From: Mycobacteriaceae bacterium
Lineage (GTDB): Bacteria; Actinomycetota; Actinomycetes; Mycobacteriales; Mycobacteriaceae
Length of the DNA: 64,000 nt
Assembly: GCA_019749805.1 (NCBI GenBank)
Contig: JAIEPH010000045.1
Coordinates: 24,113 to 88,112 of the forward strand
Reading direction: 5' to 3'
Part shown: piece after piece, positions 18,511 to 28,138 of the stretch
Layout of the letters: each line of letters starts with the position of its first letter
Position numbering within the stretch: the first letter of the stretch is position 1
Translations under genes and position numbers: made by a program
Notes under the pieces: generated by a model
What the model was told of the DNA's origin: nothing
Database searches by the model: none
What the model saw: only the letters and a program-made list of their open reading frames with translations

Positions 18511-18527
18511 TACTGTTGGCGCTAGTA
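18511..18527. promoter_or_regulatory. 17-bp BlaI-type dyad TACTGTTGGCGCTAGTA
   Basis: It lies in the divergent control region between the 99-codon gene (minus) and the HAD-GH65 gene (plus), 25 bp from the former. Confidence 0.6.
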
Positions 18528-18736
18528 GATGGCGCACGCCACGATCAAGGACCGATAACGACGATGGCTGTCTTTCGCGAGGACCGGCCTCAACCGGCTG
18601 CCGAGATCCTCCTCCCGCCGCGTGCGGCAGGACCCCGGTTGGGCCCTATGTCGGTGCACGTTTGGCTCGGGGACAGCCGGTTCACCGCGACCCGCTTCGA
18701 CGGGGCCGGGTGCTGCAGTTCCGGTCGGTGTTGCTG

Positions 18737-21700
18737 ATGCACCTCGACCACCTGCCGGTGCCTGCCGGGCGTACCCGCAACGGCTACGGTGCGGCGATCT
18801 TCGACATGGACGGGGTGATCACCGACACCGCAAGCGTGCATGCCGCGGCGTGGAAGATGCTGTTCGACAAGGTCCTTCCTGCCATCGGGAGTGACCGCCA
18901 GCCGCCCTTCGACGCGGATCGCGACTACCGCACCTACGTCGACGGGCGCACCCGCGAAGGCGGTGTTAGCGCATTGCTGGCCTCGCGCGGTCTCGAGGTG
19001 CCGGTCGGAAGCGCCGATGATGGCCCGGCGCAACTGACCGTGTACGGACTCGGCGCACGCAAACAGCGGATCTTCGAGGACCTGCTTGCCCAGGCAGGGG
19101 TGTCGGTGTTTCCCGACGCGAGAAAACTGCTCGTCGAACTGCAGGCACGCAATGTGCCCGCGGCGCTGGTGACCTCCAGCCGCAACAGTCAGGCGGTTCT
19201 TGACGCGGGCGGGGTGACGCATTTCTTCTCGGTGCGTGTCGATGGCATCGACGCGATGCGGCTGTCGCTGTCCGGCAAACCCGACCCCGCGATGTTCATC
19301 GAGGCCGCACACCGGCTATCCGTGCCGCCGTGCGATGCGATCGTGTTCGAAGACTCCACCGCCGGTGTCAGCGCCGCCGCAGAGGGAGGTTTTGGTCTGG
19401 TGGTGGGGGTCGACCGCATCGGAGCCGGATCAGCGCTGGCCGACGCGGGCGCGGACGTGGTGGTAACCGACCTCACCCAGATACCGCCGACTCCGACGGG
19501 CCGCGGCCACGCAAACCGGGCATGGTGCGGCGGTGCGACGGTCCCCACCCAGGCCGGGTGGCAGCTGGTCTACGACCACTTCGACCCAGCACAGGAAGGG
19601 ACCCGGGAGGCTCTGTGCACGCTCGGCAACGGCTATTGGGCCACCCGCGGCGCCGTCGCCGGCAGCACCGCCGACAACGTCCATTACCCGGGTACTTACC
19701 TCGCGGGGGTCTACAACCGGCTCACCACCGATCTGAACGGAGCCACCGTCGAGACCGAACACCTGGTCAACGCCCCGGACTGGACGCATCTAACGGTACG
19801 GTTCGCCGGCGGGGCGCCGTTGCGTCCAGGATCGCCGGACATGGTGAGCCACGAGCAGACACTCGACATCCGCGCCGGCGTCCTGACGCGTACCAACCGC
19901 TACCGCGACACGGCCGGCCGCACCGTGCGAATCACGTCACGACAGATACAGTCGCTGACCCATCCACACCTGGCCGCCCTCGAAGTGCTGCTCGAATCCG
20001 AAAACTGGTCCGGGGACATGATTGTCGAGTCGGGGATCAACGCCGACGTCGCCAACCGGAATGTGCCCGCCGACCACGAGCTGGCCCACCGCCATCTCAT
20101 CCCCACAGCCGCAACAGAAGTCGACCGCGAAACGGTGCTCGTCGACGTTGCGACAAGCCAGTCTCACATCAGCATCGCCACCGTCGCGCGCACCCGTGTC
20201 CGCGGCGTTGACGCAGTGATCAACCGCGAGCCTGTGCTGGCGCCCGCCTACGCCGGACACACCTTGACTGTGCACCTCGAGCCGGGCTCACACGTGGCGA
20301 TAGAGAAAGTCGCGGCGGTGGCCACCTCTCGGGACCGGGCCATCTCGACCGCCGCCGCGGACGCATGCAACCGCGTCGGCCGGGCGCCCGGATTCGACGA
20401 ACTGTTCGAGGACCACGAGCAGGCGTGGGAGCAGATGTGGCAGCGATTCGGGATCGATCTGGCCGCGGGCCCGCAGCAGTCGCTGGCATTGAATCTGCAC
20501 ATTTTCCATGTGCTGCAAACCATTTCGGCCGCGAGCCCAGACCTCGATGCCGGCCTGCCCGCCCGAGGCCTGCACGGCGAGGGCTACCGCGGCCACATCT
20601 TCTGGGACGAACTGTTCGTCTATCCGATGCTGACCCTGCGCCAACCCGAACTGACCCGGTCCTTGTTGATGTACCGCTATCGCCGCCTGGACGCCGCCCG
20701 CGCCGCTGCCCGCGCCGCAGACCTGGCCGGTGCGTTGTTCCCGTGGCAGTCCGGCAGCGAGGGCCGCGAAGAAACACCCACACAACTGCTTAATGTCCGC
20801 AACGGACAATGGGTACCGGACAACTCGCACCGTCAGCGCCACGTCGGGCTGGCCGTCGCCTACAGCGTGTGGCAGTACCACCAGGCCACCGGCGACATCG
20901 GATTTCTCACCGACTACGGGGCGGAGATCCTGGTCGAAGTGGCGCGGCTGTTCGCCAGCTTGGCGGCACACGACCCGGCCGATGACCGCTTCGACATCGT
21001 CGGGGTGATGGGACCCGACGAATATCACGACGGCTACCCCGACACACCCGGGCAGGGACTGCGCAACAACGCCTACACCAATGTCCTGGCCGCCTGGGTG
21101 CTGGCCCGCGCGCAGGAGACGGTGGCGCTGTTGGCACATCGTGACTGTGAGCAACTCTGGCGTCGACTCCACCTCCAGCCCGAGGAGCCGGCCCATTGGC
21201 GCCGAGTCAGCAGCAGGTTGCGTGTCCCCTTCCACGACGGCGTCATTAGCCAGTTCGAAGGCTACGGTGAGCTGGCCGAATTCGATTGGGATCGCTACCG
21301 CAGCCGCTACGGCAACATCGGACGTTTGGATCTGATCTTGCACGCCGAGGGCGACACCACCAACCGCTACAAGCTCTCCAAGCAGGCCGATGTGCTGATG
21401 TTGTTCTACCTGTTTTCGGCCGAGGAACTGCGCGCCGTGTTCGCCGAGCTCGGCTACGAGCTGCCGCCGGAGCTGATTGTTCGCACGGTTCGCTACTACC
21501 TGGCCCGCACCAGCCACGGGTCGACGTTGAGCAGGTTGGCCCACGGGTGGGTGTTGGCGCGCACCGACCGGCGACGATCGTGGTCGCTGTTCACCGAGGC
21601 GCTGCAGGCCGATCTGGCCGACACCCAAGGAGGCGCCACACGCGAAGGCGTCCACATCGGTGCCATGGCTGGCACCGCCGACATGGTGATCCGCTGCTAT

Positions 21701-21973
21701 GGCGGCGTGGAGACCCGAGGCGATGTGCTGTGGCTACACCCGGTGTTGCCCGCAGAGCTCACCGAGGCGTCGTTTCGGCTACGCTACCGCGGTCAGCCGA
21801 TCAGCGTCGATCTGACCCAGCAGCGGGCACGACTACATCTGCCGCCGTGTTCGGCAGCCCCGGTCCAACTCTGCGTCGAGGGCATCGAAAAAACACTGAA
21901 CGCGGGAGAACTCTGGGAAGTGCCGTTATCGTCTGCGGCGCCGGAGCCCTCCCCCACTGAGCTGAAGTTGTAA
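18737..21973 (+). CDS. Beta-phosphoglucomutase-like HAD domain fused to GH65 disaccharide phosphorylase
   Basis: Residues about 15-250 are a HAD phosphatase/mutase with FDMDGVITDT (nucleophile Asp), VTSSRNS, GKPDPAMF and FEDSTAGVSAA. Residues about 270-1050 are a GH65 domain with EALCTLGNGYWATRGA, the catalytic-acid motif VMGPDEYHDGYPDTPG and the phosphate-binding TSHGSTLSRL. GH65 enzymes split alpha-disaccharides such as maltose or trehalose with phosphate, giving beta-glucose 1-phosphate, which the HAD domain could convert to glucose 6-phosphate. The plan is like mycobacterial Rv2006 (OtsB1) without its central trehalose-phosphatase domain. ATG 18737 is the best start; the frame is open further upstream. 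UbiB-like kinase follows after three bases. Confidence 0.9.
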   Translation: MHLDHLPVPAGRTRNGYGAAIFDMDGVITDTASVHAAAWKMLFDKVLPAIGSDRQPPFDADRDYRTYVDGRTREGGVSALLASRGLEVPVGSADDGPAQLTVYGLGARKQRIFEDLLAQAGVSVFPDARKLLVELQARNVPAALVTSSRNSQAVLDAGGVTHFFSVRVDGIDAMRLSLSGKPDPAMFIEAAHRLSVPPCDAIVFEDSTAGVSAAAEGGFGLVVGVDRIGAGSALADAGADVVVTDLTQIPPTPTGRGHANRAWCGGATVPTQAGWQLVYDHFDPAQEGTREALCTLGNGYWATRGAVAGSTADNVHYPGTYLAGVYNRLTTDLNGATVETEHLVNAPDWTHLTVRFAGGAPLRPGSPDMVSHEQTLDIRAGVLTRTNRYRDTAGRTVRITSRQIQSLTHPHLAALEVLLESENWSGDMIVESGINADVANRNVPADHELAHRHLIPTAATEVDRETVLVDVATSQSHISIATVARTRVRGVDAVINREPVLAPAYAGHTLTVHLEPGSHVAIEKVAAVATSRDRAISTAAADACNRVGRAPGFDELFEDHEQAWEQMWQRFGIDLAAGPQQSLALNLHIFHVLQTISAASPDLDAGLPARGLHGEGYRGHIFWDELFVYPMLTLRQPELTRSLLMYRYRRLDAARAAARAADLAGALFPWQSGSEGREETPTQLLNVRNGQWVPDNSHRQRHVGLAVAYSVWQYHQATGDIGFLTDYGAEILVEVARLFASLAAHDPADDRFDIVGVMGPDEYHDGYPDTPGQGLRNNAYTNVLAAWVLARAQETVALLAHRDCEQLWRRLHLQPEEPAHWRRVSSRLRVPFHDGVISQFEGYGELAEFDWDRYRSRYGNIGRLDLILHAEGDTTNRYKLSKQADVLMLFYLFSAEELRAVFAELGYELPPELIVRTVRYYLARTSHGSTLSRLAHGWVLARTDRRRSWSLFTEALQADLADTQGGATREGVHIGAMAGTADMVIRCYGGVETRGDVLWLHPVLPAELTEASFRLRYRGQPISVDLTQQRARLHLPPCSAAPVQLCVEGIEKTLNAGELWEVPLSSAAPEPSPTELKL

Positions 21974-21976
21974 GCC

Positions 21977-23617
21977 ATGGCCCACGGTGAGCGGTACCGG
22001 CAGATCGCGGAAACCCTGGCGCGCCATGGTTTTGGATTCTTCATCGGCGTGGCGGGTCTGCAACGTTGGGTGCCGCTGCACCACGGACTGCTGGGTCATG
22101 AACGCCGCGAACAGCCCTATTCCAACCCCGACCACCTGAGGCTGGCTCTTGAGCAGCTCGGCCCCAGCTTCGTCAAGCTGGGCCAAATCCTGTCCACCCG
22201 CCCGGATCTGCTGCCCGAGCCCTACCGACAGGAATTGGCCAAGCTGCAGGACTCGGCCCCACCAGTTCCCGCTCCGGTGATCACCGAGCTCGTCGAACGT
22301 GAGCTTGCAGGTCCCCCGTCGCAGATCTTCGCGACCTTCGACCTGGAACCGTTGGCCAGCGCCTCACTGGGGCAGGCGCACGCCGCCACCCTGCACGACG
22401 GGACCGAAGTCGTGGTCAAGGTGCGCCGCCCGCATGCAGTCGAACAGGTCGAGCAGGATTTGGAGGTTCTACGCAATCTCGCGGCACGCGCGAGTCGGCG
22501 CTGGGAGGCGGCCGCCGACTACGACCTGGTGGGCATCGCCGAAGAGTTCGCCGATACCTTGCGGGCCGAACTCGACTACCTGCACGAAGCCCGCAACGCC
22601 GAGCGATTCGCCGCCAACTTCGCCGCCAGCCCCACGATCCGGATCCCCCGAATCTATTGGGACACCACCACCTCGCGCGTGTTGACCATCGAGCGCATCA
22701 GGGGAATCAAGATCAATGACGTGCACGCGCTCGACGCCGCCGGTATAGACCGGCGAGTCTTGGCGGACAACGCGGCTCGGGCGGTCGCGAAAATGATCTT
22801 CGAGGACGGGTTCTTCCACGCCGATCCCCACCCGGGCAATCTCTTCGTCGAACCTGACGGCCGCATTGGCCTGATTGATTTCGGCATGGCGGGTGAGATC
22901 GATGAACGCCTGCGCGAGCAACTCGCCGCGCTGCTTATCGCGCTGGCCGGGCAGAATCCTCGCCGCGTGGCTTCGGCTGTCGCCGAACTGAGTTCAACCA
23001 AGGGCACGATCAACGTGTCCGCACTTACCGCGGACCTGGCGCCCATCCTGCAGCGCTACACCGGACGAGCGCTGGGGAACATCCCGATCGCAGCGTTGAT
23101 CCACGATGTACTCGCGGTGGTCCGCCAGCACCACCTGAAACTGCAGCGCGAACTGGCGTTGCAGTTGAAGATGCTTGTCATGGCCGAAGGCCTAGGGGCA
23201 GAACTCGATCCGGCATTTCAGCTGGCCGCGATCATCGGTCCCTACGCCCGTCGCCTTGTCGCCGGCCGGTATTCGCTGGACGCATTGGCCCGCCGATTCG
23301 GCCAAGCCGGCGTCGACGTGCTCGACTTTACCGCGGAACTACCGGACCAGTTGCGCCGGTTGCGAGACGTGCTTGATGCCGGTGGACCCGAAGTTCACCT
23401 TCGTGCAGCCGAGTTGGAGCCATTCGTCGGCAGGCTCGAGGCGACCGGTCACCGGTTAGGTGCGGCGCTGATAATCGCCGCTCTGGTGCGTTCTATCGGG
23501 GACGTCATGGTCGCCGATCCGCGCCACCGACGGTCCCGGGCCGTCTCTGTCGTGGGTGCCGGCCTGGGATCGGTGGGCGCCTACCTCGCGTTGACGTCGC
23601 GCCCACGCCGAAGGTAG
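21977..23617 (+). CDS. ABC1/UbiB-family atypical kinase-like protein
   Basis: The 546-residue protein has the family hallmarks: FVKLGQILSTRPDLLP (KxGQ motif, about residue 62), the Ala-rich loop LASASLGQAHAA, VVVKVRRP, ELDYLHEARNAERF, and the kinase motifs HADPHPGN and LIDFGMAGE. The C-terminus has a hydrophobic helix pair. UbiB/ADCK proteins are linked to quinone and lipid metabolism and show ATPase activity; mycobacteria use menaquinone. It is three bases downstream of the HAD-GH65 gene and in the same operon. Confidence 0.9.
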   Translation: MAHGERYRQIAETLARHGFGFFIGVAGLQRWVPLHHGLLGHERREQPYSNPDHLRLALEQLGPSFVKLGQILSTRPDLLPEPYRQELAKLQDSAPPVPAPVITELVERELAGPPSQIFATFDLEPLASASLGQAHAATLHDGTEVVVKVRRPHAVEQVEQDLEVLRNLAARASRRWEAAADYDLVGIAEEFADTLRAELDYLHEARNAERFAANFAASPTIRIPRIYWDTTTSRVLTIERIRGIKINDVHALDAAGIDRRVLADNAARAVAKMIFEDGFFHADPHPGNLFVEPDGRIGLIDFGMAGEIDERLREQLAALLIALAGQNPRRVASAVAELSSTKGTINVSALTADLAPILQRYTGRALGNIPIAALIHDVLAVVRQHHLKLQRELALQLKMLVMAEGLGAELDPAFQLAAIIGPYARRLVAGRYSLDALARRFGQAGVDVLDFTAELPDQLRRLRDVLDAGGPEVHLRAAELEPFVGRLEATGHRLGAALIIAALVRSIGDVMVADPRHRRSRAVSVVGAGLGSVGAYLALTSRPRRR

Positions 23618-23741
23618 GGCTCGTGGCTGGCCGCGCATGCGGGAAGACCAAAAGTGTTGTGCCTTCGAGGAAAAAGATGTACTGACCGGTCCGCGTGCCG
23701 GCCCGATGGCCGTTCACGCCTGCGCGCTGTGCGAATCGAGT

Positions 23742-25820
23742 TCATGTCGTTGCAGGATCCGTGGCGGATTTATCTGGTGTTGTGTCCGCCCCGAGCAAGC
23801 CGCTCAGTATGTCGATCACCGTAGCGGTCAGCGCACCGAGGCGGTTCAGGTCTGGCTCCGTGCCGCTATTCGAATGCTGTTGTTGCTGGGCCGGATTGGC
23901 GTCGCTTAATCGAGTACCGAATGCGCACACGTCCAGCTCGCGAATCGAGGCGACTTCAGCGAGGTTGACTGGCCCGCTGTATTCCGGGCGGGCACACCAG
24001 GTGAGTACCGGGGTCACCAAGAACTTCGATTCCGGGTCGGTCATCGCGGGCAGGGCGCCGAGGAGGTGCACGCTGTGCGGGTTGAGCCCGATCTCCTCGG
24101 CCGCCTCGCGCAGGGCGGTGTCGATCGGGCCGGTGTCGCCCGAATCTTGGCCGCCGCCGGGAAATGTCAGTCGACCCGGGTAGTCGCGCAGATCCGTGGC
24201 GCGTTCGGTGAGAAGCACCCGTGGCCCCGCCGGTCCACTGGTGAGCACTACCAATACTGCCGCTGGCCGCAGCGTGACGACCTGCTGGGGTTCTTGGGTG
24301 AGCTGCGGGTAGCGCCGGGCCATTGCCGCGGCCAATGACTGCGCCCATTGCGGAAGCACCGCCGGTGACGGTGAACCCGAATGCGGTGCCCGGTCAGGCC
24401 CGGCCTGGACCTCTGTGCTGGTCCAGCCGATCAGTGCTGACCGCACGTGCATGGTTGTGAAACCGGCCGCGGCGTCCGCGGACGCGACCAGGCGGGTCTG
24501 CTGTCCCAGACCGGGGTGCCCGAACAGCGCGCGCGCCGGACGGTGCACGGCGTGGTTGTCGGGATCGGCCCAGTCCGCAGGGTTGTTGGCCACCGCGACC
24601 AGCGCCTGAGAAGAACCGACGAGATGGGCGATCTGGCCGGTGAATGGGGTCAGGCGTTCGCTCATCGCGGGAACCAGCACGAGGTTGGCACCGGCCTCCG
24701 TTAAGGCGTGCACTGCCTGCGGGTTGAGAAGGTCGCGGCAGATGGCCATCACAATATGCCAGCCCGCGGCGGTGACGTACACCCGTAACTCCGGCCAACC
24801 CTGCGGTTGGATGTCTTCGACGATCGGATGCTGTGCGGGAGAGTGTTTTTCGTGGATCAGCGGGTCTGGATGCCCACGCACCCAGGCGATCGCGGTGTTG
24901 CGCCGCCTGCGCGGTGAACCATCGCTGTGATGGTAGCTGCCGGCGACCAGTAGGCGGGGTCCGTCCGGACGGCGCACCCACGCCTGCAGTCGTCGCGACA
25001 GCGACTCGGTGACACACAACTCTGGTAGGACCACGATCGAGGCGCCGGCGTCGGCGGCGGCACCGATGAGCTCATCGAGGATGCGGTGTTGTTGGCGGAC
25101 ATTAGTTGGCCGGATGGGGAATGCGGGCTGCGCGGGATCCGCGGGCAGCGTGAACTCCGTTAAGGCCGTGTTCGGGTGGCACGTGGCGATGATGGTATCG
25201 ATGGTGACCAGATCCGCCAATGCGTCAAACAGGCTGTAGTCGAACACGATTCGAAATTGGGTGGCCCACCCGCCGGCCAGCCGAACTCGGCGGGTTTCGT
25301 CGAGGCGGTTGGCCAACAGCCACGGCGGCGCGGTGGGCCGCATGTCCATCACGGCACGAATGTCGGGCACTCCCAAGGGGATCGGGTCACCAACTGCCGG
25401 CTGATACGGACTGCGCCGTCGGAACGAGTCGGCAAGAAAATCCCCGTAGTGTTCGTCCACGAACCGCGCCAGAGCGTGGGCGATCATCACCGGCGCGACG
25501 CCGTCGACAGGAATCAGGGCCTGCGCCAGCGCACTACGCGTGGGCGTGTCGAGGGTTGACTCGGCTGGGTGGGACACGGCGATCGCCTCAATCGGACGAA
25601 GAATTGTGGCGAGCATCGCCCGCATCCGCGGATCGGTGGCTTGCGCCCATAACACCTGGTGTTCGTCACGGCACAGATGCAGCAGGTGCGTCAGTGTGAC
25701 CAAGGGGTCTGTCTGTTCGAGGACCCTTTCCCGCAGAGTTTCCAGCCGTTCGGCAGGCGACTGTAGCCGAGCCACGCACGGCGAGCACGGCCCCACGTTC
25801 GGATCAAATCCGGTGGGCAT
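23742..25820 (-). CDS. Fusion protein: nitrilase-type hydrolase and NudL-like Nudix domain
   Basis: This 692-residue protein has three parts. The first 200 residues, with a CSPCVAR motif near the start, are unrecognised. Residues about 240-470 look like a carbon-nitrogen hydrolase with the Glu-Lys-Cys triad in VLPELCVTE, IHEKHS and MAICRD. Residues about 510-650 are a Nudix domain with LTFPGGGQDSGD and ALREAAEEIGL, of the type seen in CoA-pyrophosphatases (NudL). The pairing suggests a two-step breakdown or repair of an amide-bearing nucleotide, which is inference. No operon partner is evident; it converges with the UbiB-like gene. Confidence 0.8.
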   Translation of the reverse strand: MPTGFDPNVGPCSPCVARLQSPAERLETLRERVLEQTDPLVTLTHLLHLCRDEHQVLWAQATDPRMRAMLATILRPIEAIAVSHPAESTLDTPTRSALAQALIPVDGVAPVMIAHALARFVDEHYGDFLADSFRRRSPYQPAVGDPIPLGVPDIRAVMDMRPTAPPWLLANRLDETRRVRLAGGWATQFRIVFDYSLFDALADLVTIDTIIATCHPNTALTEFTLPADPAQPAFPIRPTNVRQQHRILDELIGAAADAGASIVVLPELCVTESLSRRLQAWVRRPDGPRLLVAGSYHHSDGSPRRRRNTAIAWVRGHPDPLIHEKHSPAQHPIVEDIQPQGWPELRVYVTAAGWHIVMAICRDLLNPQAVHALTEAGANLVLVPAMSERLTPFTGQIAHLVGSSQALVAVANNPADWADPDNHAVHRPARALFGHPGLGQQTRLVASADAAAGFTTMHVRSALIGWTSTEVQAGPDRAPHSGSPSPAVLPQWAQSLAAAMARRYPQLTQEPQQVVTLRPAAVLVVLTSGPAGPRVLLTERATDLRDYPGRLTFPGGGQDSGDTGPIDTALREAAEEIGLNPHSVHLLGALPAMTDPESKFLVTPVLTWCARPEYSGPVNLAEVASIRELDVCAFGTRLSDANPAQQQQHSNSGTEPDLNRLGALTATVIDILSGLLGADTTPDKSATDPATT

Positions 25821-26186
25821 GTCGTCACCAACGATCTTGACGGGATTGATCGCTGGATCGCGTGTGCCGCATGCGTGTGCTCACCCGGGCCAGGTCCAAT
25901 CCGCGACTTCGGGGATCAATGTGACGGTGTCCACCGATCCAATGCGTCATCGAGCGGAGTGGAGTCCAGCACCCGCTTGCGGCCCAGCAGACCCGCCGGC
26001 CTGGCCGCCTCCACAGTGACCTCGAGGATCCGGTTCGGCCACCTCGAGCGGGCCGGCCCGGCGCGCATGTCTATGAACACCGTGTGCTCCCTCTCGAGGT
26101 CCTGACTGTCGAGCACAAACAGAATCTGCGTCGCCCGCGATGCTCTTCTGGGGTGCCTCGCTGCTCAGACCACTATCGCGCAGCGC

Positions 26187-26675
26187 TTACTGCCCGGGCG
26201 ACATACCGCCAGGCGCCATTTCCCCGGGCGCCATAGCTCCAGGCGACATAGCTCCAGGCGCCATGCCCCCGGGCGCCATACCCCCGGGCATCATGCCTTG
26301 GTGCATGGGCAGGCCGCACCTGGCGCTCAGATCCCTGACCGGTTGGTGGATGTTCTGGAACGTGGCCGCCACGTCTGGGTGGGTGTCGGTGTAGGCCTTG
26401 ATCGCGGCCCGCCGCTCCTCGGGTGTGCCCTGGCTCCTGGCATCAATGAACACCTGCTGGACGTCTGGACGGGAGTCCAGATAGTCGGCCATCTGGGTCA
26501 TCGCGGCGGCGTGTGCCCGCATCACCGCTGCCGGAGAACACGGATCCGGCGGTGGCTGCGCCGCCGCCGCACCCGCTGCTGCGAATGCCACGATTCCCGC
26601 CGCCACGCCAGCTGCTGCCGCGCGAACCACACGCCGTGGAACCCGCCCGCCATGCATGTGCTTATTCACTGTCAT
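26187..26675 (-). CDS. Hemophore-type haem-binding secreted protein with Met-Pro-Gly tail repeats
   Basis: A Sec signal (AAAAGVAAGIVAFAAAGAAAAQ) precedes a helical domain of about 80 residues typical of mycobacterial haem-binding hemophore-related proteins. Its pattern includes DPCSPAAVMR, YLDSRPDVQQVF, TPEERRAAI and one Cys near each end (C of DPC and of SARC). The last 40 residues are repeats of MAPG/GG built from 15-bp DNA repeats. AAGGAG precedes ATG 26675; GTG 26669 has better spacing to it. The Met-rich tail could bind copper or haem outside the cell. Confidence 0.8.
   Translation of the reverse strand: MTVNKHMHGGRVPRRVVRAAAAGVAAGIVAFAAAGAAAAQPPPDPCSPAAVMRAHAAAMTQMADYLDSRPDVQQVFIDARSQGTPEERRAAIKAYTDTHPDVAATFQNIHQPVRDLSARCGLPMHQGMMPGGMAPGGMAPGAMSPGAMAPGEMAPGGMSPGQ
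26205..26290 (-). repeat. 15-bp tandem repeats encoding MAPGG-type units
   Basis: About six imperfect units of 15 bp encode the Met-Ala/Ser-Pro-Gly-Gly/Ala/Glu tail of the hemophore-like protein. Such arrays can change length by slippage. Confidence 0.8.
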
Positions 26676-27460
26676 CACTCCTTCCGAACGGCTGCTTCTG
26701 ATGACCGCCCATGATTACCGCTGAACGCATCGCCTGAAGTCCGCGTTGACCCGGCGTCGGGCGCCGACACCCTCGTGGTGTCGGTTGCCCACGTAGGCGC
26801 TTCCCCTGAGGTCTAAGCCGGGGCCCAGCCGACACGGCTTCGCTCCGGGAAGATGCCCGGCGCGCAGTCTTGCGATAGTGCCGCCGCCCACGCAAACCGT
26901 CCACTGCAGCAGCGCCACGGGTGTTCGGAGGCTTATTTGATCGACGCTCAGGAATATCTCCCATCGGGCCCCTCTATGTCGGCGCCAAACCCCAACACTC
27001 CCTGCAGCCGTATGTCAGGGAACATCTGGACTCACGTCCACCATGCACGATCGTGATGCCGCTTTCGTAACCTATCTGGGATCTACGCAGTTGGTCCATA
27101 CTTCGCGAAAGTCGACCGCGGCGAGCCGTGCCGATCACCGCGGTCGCCCACGATGATGGAGGACCTCCCTGCGGCGCAGGCCCGTGCTTACAATGGCTGG
27201 TTGCAGACGTGCTGGGGCGCTCGTGGCTGCCGGTGACCGGGGAACCGGGTCTGGCACCGGTGGCCGACGAAGTCACCACGAAACTTTCAGGCCGCCATCG
27301 ATTGGCTCGCCGAATCGCACGTCATGAGGTCGGTCGCCCTCACGTCGCAGGAACCGGTCTGCAGCCAGCCAGGTCAGTCCTGCCAAGGGCGGGGCCCGGA
27401 TTGGTCGGAATCGCCTGGTGAGCGCGGTGCCGAAGAACACGCCCGGTTCAACACGCCGGT
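26676..27460. other. Intergenic stretch without a recognisable gene
   Basis: A minus-strand open stretch at 27273-27460 (EPGVFFGTALTRRFRP and following) has coding-like composition and might be the end of a lost gene. I see no family match and no start. Confidence 0.4.
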
Positions 27461-28057
27461 TCAGGCCTTCCGTGCCACCCCGACGAACATCATCCCGGCG
27501 AGGTGGTCTTCGATCCGCCCGGTGCCGTGCAGCCCATGGCGGGCCAATTCGGCGGCGAATTCGTCGGCCTCGAAACGATTGTCGGGTGGATGCACCGTGA
27601 ACGTGCGGAGCGCCCAGCTGTCGAGCACGTGGCGCGGAACCTCCTCGAACAAGAGCAGGCCGCCGGGCCGAAGCACCCGAGCGATCTCGGTGACGGCCTG
27701 CTGCCAGTCCGGCACGTGATGGATGATGCCGAAATCCACGACCGTGTCGACGCCGCCGGTCGGCTCCCCGATGTCGCAGACATCGCCCACCGATAGCGAC
27801 ACCGGACGTCCGTGCAGTCGTTTGCGCGCCAGCTCCACCATCGATTCGTCGAGGTCGAACGCGGTGACGTTGGCGGCACCCAGCCGGTCCAGGATCACCT
27901 CCGCACCCACCCCGCGACCGCAGCCGACCTCGAGTACATGCTGGCCCGCCAATGCGCCGCCGGCGAGCCGCCGGAACCACGCCGCCTCCCGGTGGTGCTG
28001 GTAGGCGGCCCGCACCGGATTGTTCATTGCGGCCCGCTCGACCTTATTGAGCTTCAT
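27461..28057 (-). CDS. Class I SAM-dependent methyltransferase
   Basis: The 198-residue product has motif I VLEVGCGRGVGAEVIL (about residue 42), strand-2 acid VTAFDLDE, GDVCDIGE and RVLRPGGLLLFEEV. It belongs to the methyltransferase 11 group. ATG 28057 is preferred because AGGTGG lies upstream. It is the last gene of a minus-strand run headed by csoR-copZ-copA and may ride on the same transcript. The substrate is unknown. Confidence 0.88.
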   Translation of the reverse strand: MKLNKVERAAMNNPVRAAYQHHREAAWFRRLAGGALAGQHVLEVGCGRGVGAEVILDRLGAANVTAFDLDESMVELARKRLHGRPVSLSVGDVCDIGEPTGGVDTVVDFGIIHHVPDWQQAVTEIARVLRPGGLLLFEEVPRHVLDSWALRTFTVHPPDNRFEADEFAAELARHGLHGTGRIEDHLAGMMFVGVARKA

Positions 28058-28138
28058 ATCCCACCTCTTCCGCTTCCCGATGATGAACGGCCGCAGGCCC
28101 CATGTATCGCCAAAGACACTGCTGCCCAACTCATTTCA

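Noticed and set aside
25916..26116. A 66-codon minus-strand frame downstream of the hemophore gene
   Set aside because: No ribosome site, no family, and the composition is not distinctive.
27273..27980. A 235-codon minus-strand frame over the methyltransferase gene
   Set aside because: It overlaps the real methyltransferase in another frame; only its last 60 codons look coding-like and no start supports them.
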